From assembly GCA_030671095.1 (NCBI GenBank), contig DAOVAK010000097.1, positions 1 to 8,194 on the forward strand: DNA of 8,194 bases, read 5' to 3'. The DNA comes from Deltaproteobacteria bacterium. Its GTDB lineage: Bacteria; Desulfobacterota; DSM-4660; Desulfatiglandales; HGW-15. Under the pieces are notes generated by a model, which was not told the DNA's origin, made no database searches, and saw only the letters and a list, made by a program, of their open reading frames with translations. A program made the translations under genes and the position numbers. This document shows, piece after piece, positions 1 through 7,190 of this stretch (the stretch's first letter is position 1; the number at the start of each line of letters is the position of its first letter).

Positions 1-1
1 A

Positions 2-2938
2 TACTTTGTCTACCTGGTGGAGAGATCTCCCTCCATCGGTGGCGTGATGTCACAACTGGACAAGACATTCCCCACCAATGACTGTGCCATGTGAATCATC
101 TCTCCCAAACTGGTCGAGGTCGGCCGGCATCTCAACATTGAATTGATGACCCTTTCGGAAATCGTGGGGATCAATGGTGAAAAGGGCGATTTTGAAGTGG
201 AAGTCCTTAAGCATCCTCGCTACGTGGATATGGAGAAATGCATTGCCTGCGGTACATGCTTTGAAAAGTGTCCCAAGAAGGTGGATGATGAATACAATGA
301 AGAGCTCATAAAAAGAAAGGCCATCTATGTGCCATACCAGCAGGCCGTCCCCCTGAAATATGTCATAGACAAAGAGAATTGCATTTATTTCAAGAAGGGC
401 AAATGCCGTGCCTGCGAAAAGTTCTGCCCCACAGATGCGGTCAACTTTGAGGACAAAGAAGAAAAGCTCACATTGCATGTGGGCGCCGTAATACTGGCTC
501 CTGGGTGTGAGGTTTTCGAACCCTCTTCTTATGATACCTATGGTTACAAGAAATCCCAAAATGTCCTAACAAGCCTGGAATTTGAGCGAGTCCTTGCTGC
601 AACAGGCCCTTACAGCGGCCACCTGGTGCGTCCTTCAGATCATAAAGAGCCAAAGAAAATTGCCTGGATTCAATGCGTAGGCTCCAGGGATGTTCACCCT
701 GGATTCCAATCCTACTGTTCAGGCGTCTGCTGTACCTATGCCATAAAAGAAGCCATCATAGCGAAGGAACATCAGAGGGGGCAGCTGGACACGGCGATAT
801 TCTATATTGATATACGAACACACGGGAAAGATTTTGAGAAGTATTACAATAGGGCCGTAGATGCAGGCGTACGTTTCGTCAAGTCAAAAATCAGCAACAT
901 AACCCCGGTTAAAGGCACGGAAAACCTTATCATCCGCTATACAGACGAAACAGGTAGGCGGGTGGAAGAAGAGTTTGACATGGCGGTTTTGTCCGTGGGC
1001 TTCAAGGTGTCGAATGAAACACTGGACTTGGCCGGGAAACTGGAGATTGAACTTGATCAACATGACCATGCATTGACCAGCAGTTTTGGGCCGGTTCAGA
1101 CTTCAAGACCCGGCATATTTGTCTGCGGCACCTTTGAAGGACCGAAGGATATACCCCAGTCTGTCATTGAATCAAGCGCTTCTGCTGCGGTGGTAGGGAG
1201 TGCTTTAGCCGCGTCACGCGGATCATTGACAAAGACAAAGGAAATGCCTCAAGAGGTTGATGTTAAGGGAGAACCACCAAGGATTGGTGTATTTGTCTGT
1301 TGTTGCGGAACCAACATCGCAGGGTTCGTCAATGTTCCGGACGTTGTGGATTACGCCAAGACCCTCCCGCGTGTTGTCTTTGCCCAAGAGAACCTCTTCA
1401 GCTGTTCCCAGGATACCCAGGAGAGAATCACCGAGGTCATCAAAGAGGAAAAACTGAATCGTGTTGTGGTGGCTGCCTGCACGCCACGGACCCATGAAGA
1501 ACTTTTTCAGGAGACCGTAATCAATGCGGGCATCAATAAATACCTCTTTGAAATGGCCAATATCCGGAATCAATGCTCATGGGTGCACAGTGAAGACAAG
1601 GAATCAGCCACAGAGAAGGCGAAAGACCTTGTTCGCATGGCTGTCTCCAGAGTGAGCCTATTGGAACCACTCTATGCGCCTGAAATAGAGGTGAACCAAT
1701 CTGCCCTTGTCGTAGGCGGCGGGCTTTCTGGAATGACTGCAGCAAAAAACCTCGCGGAACAAGGATACTACACCACGATCGTTGAAAAGGCCGATACCCT
1801 TGGAGGTCAGGCCCTGAACCTTCATGAAACCTGGCAGGGAGAAAGCGTTCAGGAAGAGCTGACCAAGATCGTGAGCGATGTGGAATCCGACCAAAACATC
1901 AAGGTCCTGAAGAGCGCTGAATTAAAGGGTGTGGATGGTTTTGTGGGTAATTTTCAAACGACTGTGGAAACAGACGGAAAAGAGCAGGTGATAGAGCATG
2001 GTGTGGCCATTATTGCTACCGGTGCTACGGAATTTAAGCCGGATGCGTATCTCTATGGAAAGGATCCAAGGGTCCTGACGGGACTGGAATTGGATCGGAA
2101 ATTCATAGAGGACACTTTGCCTTTGAGTGAGGTCAATACGGCCCTCTTCATTCAGTGTGTCGGCTCCCGAATTCCAGAGAGGCCTTACTGCTCCAAGGTC
2201 TGCTGCACCCACTCCGTGAAGAGCGCCCTCACGTTGAAAGAACGCAAACCAGAAATGGATGTCTTCATCCTTTACAGGGATATGCGTACCTATGGTTTAC
2301 GGGAAGGCCTGTACCGTGAAGCACGAGAAAAAGGGGTTGTTTTTGTCCGCTTTGATTTCGACAGAGAACTGAATGTGGAAAAGGATCAGGACAATCTTAG
2401 GGTTCGGTTCACCAACTACCTACTTCATCGAGAGATGGAAATCCGCCCTGACTTGTTGGTCTTGGCAACGGCCATTGTACCGGCAAAGGAGAATCCCGTA
2501 GCCCAGCTCTTCAAGGTACCGGTCAATGAAGACGGGTTTTTTGCGGAAGCCCATGTCAAACTTCGACCTATAGATTTTTCTACAGACGGCGTTTTTGTGT
2601 GCGGCCTGGCCCATTCGCCAAAACCTGTGGACGAGGCGGTGGCACAGGGCTTAGGGGCAGCGTCTCGGGCGGCGACCGTGCTTTCCAAGGAAAAAATACT
2701 TGGGAACGCCGTTGTCTCCCAGATAGAGAAAAAGGCTTGCAGAGGCTGCCAACAATGCCTAGACGCGTGTCCCTATCAAGCCATAACCTATTTAGAGGAT
2801 CAGGCGGTTTGTGAGGTGAATGCGGCCGTCTGCAAAGGCTGTGGAGCTTGTGCAGTGGCTTGCCCAACGGGCGCGGCGTCGATCCAGCACTTCAATGATG
2901 AGGAAGTGCTCACCATGGTGGAAGCAGCTTTGGATTGA
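2..2938 (+). CDS. hdrA: Fused double HdrA-like FAD/iron-sulfur selenoprotein (5' partial)
   Basis: This is an HdrA-type cytosolic flavoprotein, the FAD-bearing electron-branching subunit of heterodisulfide reductase-like complexes. The frame is open from base 2; by alignment with the paralogue at 3848 about 25 N-terminal residues lie outside the window. An in-frame UGA at 92-94 (visible residue 31) lies in a TNDCAM-UGA-IISP motif, giving a CxxU pair (C28/U31). It is followed by an inserted two-cluster ferredoxin (C80, C83, C86, C90; C127, C135, C138, C142) and a QCVGSRD...YCSGVCC motif (about 224-245). After a linker near 407-427 a second HdrA module begins: the N-terminal CCCG domain (about 428-550), a second Rossmann GGGLSG (572-577), a second QCVGSR...YCSKVCC (about 717-735) and a C-terminal two-cluster ferredoxin (C913, C916, C919, C923; C944, C947, C950, C954). 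These halves match the separate genes at 3848 and 5395. A start at ATG 143 would discard the FAD region and the UGA site and is wrong. The fusion is seen directly; the bifurcating role is inferred from the family. Confidence 0.93.
110..127 (+). promoter_or_regulatory. Bacterial SECIS hairpin for UGA 92-94
   Basis: The stem CTGGTC (110-115) pairs with GGCCGG (122-127) around the loop GAGGTC, with two G-U wobbles. It starts 15 nt after the UGA at 92-94. The distance and a small apical loop containing GGU fit bacterial SECIS elements, which recruit SelB within the coding region. The fold was made by eye, without energy calculation. Confidence 0.7.
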
Positions 2939-2968
2939 CGATTGATTATTGAGTATTGACTATTGAAT
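2934..2968 (+). repeat. Five tandem ATTGANN heptamers
   Basis: Five consecutive 7-bp units read ATTGACG, ATTGATT, ATTGAGT, ATTGACT and ATTGAAT, with ATTGA invariant and the last two bases variable. The first unit contains the TGA stop (2936-2938) of the hdrA fusion. The array sits at the left edge of the long palindrome, and its first nine bases from 2935 (TTGACGATT) recur inverted at 3292-3300. No function is assigned. Confidence 0.85.
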
Positions 2969-2975
2969 TTTTCAG

Positions 2976-3281
2976 TAACGTTCAAAAGCGTTGGCAGAAT
3001 GTTATATTGGATGAAAAAGATTGAATATTTAAACCTATCCGGTCATGCCGATTTTCTTAAGGCGATATCTATTACCCTGGAGGGCGATGGCCAAATATTT
3101 AGGGTTTAGGTAAGCCAGACCAAGACTCCTAGGGCTTCTGGGGCGTAAACCCCAAATATTTGGGCACTGCAAAGCCCAATGGAATCTTTTATGAGATATC
3201 GCCTTTCGAAAACCGGCATGACCTCCTCAAAACCTAAATCAATGCTTTTAATCCAGGTCATGTAAGCACTTTTGAATATTA
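2976..3281. repeat. Long imperfect palindrome filling the hdrA-mvhD spacer
   Basis: Nested inverted repeats share a centre near 3127-3132. The best pair is 3041-3070 with 3194-3223 (30 bp, 27 matching), containing GGTCATGCCG and GGCGATATCT. Inner arms 3089-3110 and 3144-3165 contain CCAAATATTT and its complement, and the core is CCTAGG (3128-3133). Weaker outer arms are TAACGTTCAAAAGCGTT (2976-2992) against 3264-3281, and 3006-3023 against about 3239-3256. A 9-bp inverted pair, TTGACGATT at 2935-2943 and its complement at 3292-3300, may mark the true ends. There is no credible coding frame inside. It resembles a non-autonomous inverted-repeat element (MITE-like) or a long RNA hairpin; neither can be confirmed from one copy. 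It accounts for almost all of the 390-bp gap between the two genes. Confidence 0.8.
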
Positions 3282-3328
3282 CCAATTTTTTAATCGTCAA
3301 GCATCAATGATAACCGGAGTTCTAATTT

Positions 3329-3748
3329 ATGGCTGATGAATTCAATCCTAGAATCATTGCATTTGCCTGCAACTGGTGTGCTTACGCAGCTGCGGATTTG
3401 GCTGGGGTGAGTCGGGTACAATATCCGGCCAATATTCGAATCATTCGTGTCATGTGTTCTGGTCGAGTAAACCCTGGTTTCATCTTGAAGGCCCTCCAGC
3501 TTGGCGCCGATGGCGTTTTGGTCGCCGGGTGACACATCGGTGACTGTCATTACCTGGATGGTAATATGAAGGCTGAAAAGATGTTCAATATGACCCGGGA
3601 ACTGGTGAAGATACTCGGCATTAACCCAGAAAGACTAAGCTTGCAATGGGTCTCTTCCGCAGAGGGTCTGCGTTTTGCTGAAGTCGTCAAAGAATTTACA
3701 GAAGAGATTAAGTCCCTTGGACCCTCTGACGTGAAAGCAGCCGCGTGA
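3329..3748 (+). CDS. mvhD: MvhD-like [2Fe-2S] electron-transfer selenoprotein, one Sec
   Basis: This 139-residue protein has the length and motifs of MvhD/FrhD-family subunits, which hold a [2Fe-2S] cluster and pass electrons from hydrogenase or formate dehydrogenase to HdrA. Conserved features are [15 protein letters not shown] (C14, C17), VMCSGRV (C43), an AG-U-HIGDCHY motif (Sec68, C73) and a C-terminal WVSSAEG segment. The in-frame UGA at 3530-3532 stands where the family usually has Cys; homology continues in the same frame to the TGA at 3746-3748. Start ATG 3329 has an upstream CCGGAG (3314-3319) 9 nt away. The gene follows the repeat-filled spacer and precedes the split hdrA pair by 99 bp. 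Calling it as two short genes, with a second start near 3566, would break the cluster-binding region. Confidence 0.93.
3549..3565 (+). promoter_or_regulatory. SECIS hairpin for UGA 3530-3532
   Basis: A perfect 6-bp stem ATTACC (3549-3554)/GGTAAT (3560-3565) closes the 5-nt loop TGGAT and starts 16 nt after the UGA. The second mvhD has the identical stem at the identical distance (7414-7430), with loop TGTAT. This conservation supports a real SECIS rather than a chance hairpin. Confidence 0.8.
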
Positions 3749-3750
3749 GG

Positions 3751-3769
3751 ATGCAAGAAACTGTTGCAT
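3751..3769 (+). other. Small hairpin just after mvhD stop
   Basis: ATGCAA (3751-3756) and TTGCAT (3764-3769) form a 6-bp stem with a 7-nt loop, beginning two bases after the mvhD stop. An alternative pairing is GGATGC (3749-3754) with GCATCC (3776-3781). No T-run follows, so a Rho-independent terminator is not supported. It could attenuate or stabilise the transcript between mvhD and the next hdrA, or be chance. Confidence 0.3.
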
Positions 3770-3835
3770 GAATGCGCATCCGGACACGGATTATTTTATG
3801 AAGATGTCTCGTAGAAGACTATCAGTGTTTATGAC

Positions 3836-3840
3836 AGGAG
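3836..3840 (+). promoter_or_regulatory. Ribosome binding site deciding the GTG start of hdrA at 3848
   Basis: AGGAG lies 7 nt before GTG 3848. This fixes a non-ATG start that places the dinucleotide-binding strand at residues 5-14, as expected for the family, and includes the UGA site; later ATGs such as 4031 are inside the conserved domain. Confidence 0.8.
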
Positions 3841-3847
3841 CAAGATT

Positions 3848-5380
3848 GTGAGCAAAGAAATACTTGTCATCGGAGGCGGCATAGCGGGAATTCAGGCCTC
3901 TTTGGATCTCGCAGAAATGGGATTCCAGGTGAAGCTGGTAGAACGCCTTCCCAGTATCGGTGGGAAGATGGCCCAACTGGATAAGACGTTCCCTACCAAT
4001 GACTGCTCCATCTGAATCCTCTCGCCCAAGATGCTGGATGTCGGTCGGCATCCCAACATTGAGCTCATGGCTTACAGCGAAGTGGAGAAGGTGGAAGGCG
4101 AGGCTGGAGATTTCAAGGTGACGGTTCGCAGGAAGGCACGCTACGTGGATGAAGACAAGTGTACAGGGTGCGGAGCCTGTGCAGAGAAATGCCCAACCTT
4201 CGTTCCAGATGCCTTTAACATGGGTTTAGGAGAGCGCAAAGCCATATACAGTTGGTTTGCGCAGGGGATACCCTCAACCCACACGATAGATGCTGAGAAC
4301 TGCCGTCAATTGCAGGGCAAGAAATGTGGCATCTGCAAAAAGACCTGTGAGGCCGATGCGGTCAATTTTGAGCAGGAAGACAGGGTCTTGGAACTCAATG
4401 TGGGGGCCATAATCGTTGCTTCAGGCTACGAGGTTTTCGATCCTTCACGAATTCCTGAGTACAGGTACAGGGACATCCCAAACGTGATTACGGCCCTTGA
4501 GTTTGAAAGGCTTTTAAGTGCCAGTGGGCCCACGGGCGGTCACCTAGATCGCCCATCGGACCTGGCCGCGAAGGCTGAGATAGCAGCCCTCGAAAAGAAG
4601 GCAAAGAAGGCCAGGAAGACATTGGAAAAATTCGAAGAGAAGTTTAGTGAGAGCTCCCCAGAATTTTTCAAACGGTATGAGGGTGGAGAATATGAGGGGG
4701 ACGAAGATCGCAAGAAATGGGCAGACAGATACACGGACTATTTGGCCGTCGCGGAACCGCTGGAGGCCTTAAAAGAGAAGGCGGAAGGATTTACGGTTGC
4801 CAAAAAGCTCGCCTTTATACAATGTGTCGGCTCCCGTGATCTCCGATTCTATCCCTTCTGTTCGGGGTATTGTTGTATGCACTCCATTAAGGAGGCGATC
4901 ATTGCCTACGAGCATGGACCAGAGACCCGATCGGTTATCTTTGGGATGGATATTCGAGCCGTCGGAAAAGGATTTGAAGAATACAAGATTCGAGGCGGTA
5001 ATCAGGCAGGCATCAGCTATGTCCGTTGTCGGGTTGCCGAGATTACTAAGGGACCCGATAACAATCCTGTGGTCACCTATGAGGACACCCGAGAAAGGAT
5101 GGTCAAAAGCGAGGAATTTGACATGGTCGTTTTGGCTACGGCCTGCGCGCCCAGTAAGGGAATACCCGAGTTGGCGGAGATTCTCGGCATAGAACTGAAC
5201 GAGTTCGGGTTCTTGAAAACCGACGAGTCACAACCCATGGACACAACACGACCAGGCATTTTTGCCTGTGGTTGTGCCCATAGCCCCATGGATATCCCTG
5301 AATCCGTAACCCAGGCCAGCGGCGCGGCAGCACGGGCAGCACAAATCCTCTTGGAATCTGAGATGCGTAAGGCATCCTGA
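3848..5380 (+). CDS. hdrA: HdrA-like FAD/ferredoxin selenoprotein, front-half type, with coiled-coil insertion
   Basis: This 510-residue protein matches the first half of the fused protein at 2-2938. It opens with a Rossmann motif G9-G10-G11-I-A-G14 for FAD, then TNDCSI-UGA-ILSPK (C53, Sec56; UGA 4013-4015), an inserted ferredoxin (C105, C108, C111, C115; C152, C160, C163, C167), and QCVGSRD...FCSGYCC from about 325 to 343. It ends at a [16 protein letters not shown]-contact region and lacks both the CxCG N-terminal domain and the C-terminal ferredoxin of full HdrA; the next gene has those. Residues about 239-318 are a Lys/Glu/Ala-rich insertion, probably helical, that is reduced to about four residues in the fused paralogue. 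The TGA stop is 14 bp before the next start, so translation of the pair is probably coupled. QmoA, a related HdrA-like protein, is an alternative name, but the MvhD neighbours favour an Hdr-type role. Confidence 0.93.
4030..4052 (+). promoter_or_regulatory. Probable SECIS hairpin for UGA 4013-4015
   Basis: GATGCTG (4030-4036) pairs with CGGCATC (4046-4052) over seven positions, one of them T-G, around a 9-nt loop GATGTCGGT. It starts 14 nt after the UGA. The stem register differs from the one in the fused hdrA (110-127) although the encoded peptide is almost the same, so the RNA structure has been rebuilt with other bases. The loop is larger than at the other sites. Confidence 0.6.
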
Positions 5381-5394
5381 AGGAATCTGTCAGT

Positions 5395-7083
5395 ATGGCT
5401 GAAAAAGAAAGAGGGAAAAAGGAGGCGTCGGAAGAGACGCGCATCGGCGTATTCATCTGCGATTGCGGGTCAAATATTGCGGGACATTTGGACTGTAAGG
5501 CAGTGACCGAATACGCGGCTAAACTCCCTGATGTGGTCTGCGCAAAGGAAAATCTCTACACCTGCTCAGAGGCGGGGATCGCAGAGATTCAAAAAGCCAT
5601 TAAAGAGCATAAACTGAACAGGGTGTTGGTTGCCTCCTGTTCTCCTCGTACGCACCAACCCCTCTTTCAGAGTTCCTGTGCCCAGGCGGGTATGAACCCC
5701 TATCTTTTTGAGATGGCCAATATCCGTGATCAGTGTTCTTGGGTTCACATGCAACAGAGGGAAGATGCGACTGAGAAGGCGAAGGATCTGGTACGAATGG
5801 GGGTGGCCAAAGCCGCGTTCCTAGAGCCCCAAAAAGATATTGAGGCTTCCCTCATTCCTAGGGCGCTTGTGATTGGTGGCGGCGTGGCAGGACTCTCCGC
5901 AGCTGAGAGTTTGGCGGGCATGGGGCTGGAAGTCATTCTGGTGGAGAAAGAGGATCAACTGGGAGGACTTTTGAACCAGCTTCACCATTTGGCACCCGAT
6001 GGGGATCGGGCAGACGAACGTCTCTCCAGTCTCGTAGATACCGTCACGTCCAAATCAAATCTGACGATCCATACGGGATCCCAGGTGGAATCTGTGGCAG
6101 GATATATCGGGAACTTTGAGGTTGTCATTCGACCAAAAGAGGGCGAGACCCTAAAAGAAAAGGTGGGCTGCATTGCGGTGGCCGTTGGAGCCGTTCCCCT
6201 TGAGCCTAAAGGACTGTATGGCTATGACGGGAAGACGATCATTACACAGGCGGAATTGGAGGAGCAGCTGAAAAGGGGAGAGTTTAAGGCGAACAACGTG
6301 GTAATGATCCAGTGCGTGGGGGCTCGATGTCCTGAAAGGGAATACTGCTCCAGAATCTGTTGCATGACAGCGGTCAAAAACGCCATGCTGATAAAGGAGC
6401 AGAACCCGGACGCCCAGGTTCACGTCCTGTATCGAGACATGCAGATGTATGGCACCAAAAAAGAGCGTATGTTATGGGATGCAAGAGGTCAGGGAGTAAG
6501 GTTCGATGTTTATGAAGTGGATCAACCTCCGGAGGTGGGAAATGGGGTCGTCAAATTTGAGCAACCCTTGATAGGGGAAAAGCGGGAAATTCCCTATGAC
6601 CTGGTGGTCTTGTCCACCCCTTTGGTGGCACGAGAAGATGCCTCTATGCTCTCACAACTCCTGAGGGTCCCCATGGATCAGAATCATTTTTTCATGGAAG
6701 CCCATGCCAAGCTGCGCCCCCTGGATTTTGCCACAGATGGTGTTTTCGTCTGTGGTTCGGCCCGGTATCCAGCCACTGTTGAGGAGGCTCGATCCCAGGG
6801 TCTGGGCGTTGCCTCCAGGATTGCCACGGTCCTTTTTAAGGACAAGTTGGTTACCAGTGCCATCGTGGCGGAGATCAATCCGGAGACGTGCGTGGGATGC
6901 CAAGGATGTATGGAGATGTGCCCATACGGGGCTATCGTCTATATTCCGGAAAAAGATATCTGCGAGGTTAACACGATCCTGTGCAAGGGCTGTGGATGTT
7001 GTGCTGCCACTTGTCCGTCGCAGAGTGCTCTGCTGAAGGGATTTAAACCGCAACAACTTAGGGCCCAGATCAGGGCCATGTGA
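5395..7083 (+). CDS. hdrA: HdrA-like FAD/iron-sulfur protein, back-half type
   Basis: This 562-residue HdrA-family protein matches the second half of the fused protein at 2-2938. Residues 17-145 form the HdrA N-terminal domain with IGVFICDCGSNIAG, YTCS (C57), SCSPRTH (C82) and DQCSW (C114). A Rossmann motif G161-G-G-V-A-G166 begins the FAD domain, followed by QCVGARCPEREYCSRICC at about 306-323. Two [4Fe-4S] motifs close the protein (C499, C502, C505, C509; C530, C533, C536, C540). It has neither the TNDCxxU motif nor the inserted ferredoxin, so it complements the preceding gene; together the two encode what the first gene carries in one chain. Start ATG 5395 has an AGGA at 5381-5384, overlapping nothing but directly abutting the upstream stop. 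The protein contains only Cys at its redox sites, with no in-frame UGA. It probably forms a heteromer with the 3848 product. Confidence 0.94.
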   Translation: MAEKERGKKEASEETRIGVFICDCGSNIAGHLDCKAVTEYAAKLPDVVCAKENLYTCSEAGIAEIQKAIKEHKLNRVLVASCSPRTHQPLFQSSCAQAGMNPYLFEMANIRDQCSWVHMQQREDATEKAKDLVRMGVAKAAFLEPQKDIEASLIPRALVIGGGVAGLSAAESLAGMGLEVILVEKEDQLGGLLNQLHHLAPDGDRADERLSSLVDTVTSKSNLTIHTGSQVESVAGYIGNFEVVIRPKEGETLKEKVGCIAVAVGAVPLEPKGLYGYDGKTIITQAELEEQLKRGEFKANNVVMIQCVGARCPEREYCSRICCMTAVKNAMLIKEQNPDAQVHVLYRDMQMYGTKKERMLWDARGQGVRFDVYEVDQPPEVGNGVVKFEQPLIGEKREIPYDLVVLSTPLVAREDASMLSQLLRVPMDQNHFFMEAHAKLRPLDFATDGVFVCGSARYPATVEEARSQGLGVASRIATVLFKDKLVTSAIVAEINPETCVGCQGCMEMCPYGAIVYIPEKDICEVNTILCKGCGCCAATCPSQSALLKGFKPQQLRAQIRAM

Positions 7084-7086
7084 ATC

Positions 7087-7136
7087 CACCCCCACCCCGC
7101 CCTCCCCCTCGAGGGGGAGGGTTGGGAGGGGGGGTG
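7087..7136. repeat. GC-rich palindrome, REP-like
   Basis: A perfect 11-bp palindrome is centred at 7110/7111: CCCTCCCCCTC (7100-7110) followed by its complement to 7121. It is flanked by C-runs on the left (7087-7098) and G-runs on the right (7124-7134) that extend the pairing imperfectly. It begins a few bases after the hdrA stop, as is typical for dispersed intergenic palindromes. There is no T-run behind it, so a classical terminator is doubtful; transcript stabilisation or processing is possible. The following 7137-7190 is A-rich with GACAA-type short repeats and holds nothing else I recognise except the next gene's AAAGGA. Confidence 0.75.
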
Positions 7137-7190
7137 ATGAAAAACAGACGACAAACAAATGACAACGGACAAAAAAGAAAAGGATAGATC

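Noticed and set aside
50..559. 169-codon minus-strand open frame
   Set aside because: It is a shadow of the HdrA coding sequence, with no ribosome binding site or domain.
143..2938. Start of the first gene at ATG 143
   Set aside because: The frame is open from base 2 through UGA 92-94 with clear HdrA homology, so 143 is inside the FAD domain.
2934..2968. CRISPR array
   Set aside because: Units are 7 bp and directly adjoining, with no spacers.
3106..3300. Short minus-strand open frame in the hdrA-mvhD spacer
   Set aside because: It is entirely within the palindrome and has no recognisable motif or credible start context.
3272..3300. Sigma-70 promoter upstream of the first mvhD (TTGAAT at 3272)
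   Set aside because: No acceptable -10 hexamer lies at 16-18 bp spacing.
4013..4015. Nonsense mutation making the hdrA at 3848 a pseudogene
   Set aside because: The UGA is at the same TNDCxxU position as in the independent copy at 92-94, the rest of the protein is intact, and a hairpin follows at SECIS distance.
7081..7083. Terminal UGA of the 5395 gene as a sixth Sec site, since a hairpin follows
   Set aside because: Only 17 Pro/Gly-rich codons follow before another stop, no family cysteine is expected there, and the fused paralogue ends at the equivalent place.
3848..7083. Assignment of the split pair as QmoA/QmoB
   Set aside because: QmoB normally carries a fused MvhD-like domain and qmo genes lie near aps genes; here MvhD is separate and Sec is at the HdrA site, so an Hdr-type complex is preferred.
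7100..7121. Rho-independent terminator
   Set aside because: The hairpin is strong but is followed by G-run and mixed sequence, not a T-run, and the genes on both sides appear to belong together.
6652..7158. 168-codon minus-strand open frame
   Set aside because: It runs antisense to conserved HdrA ferredoxin motifs and the GC palindrome; its composition is a by-product of those.
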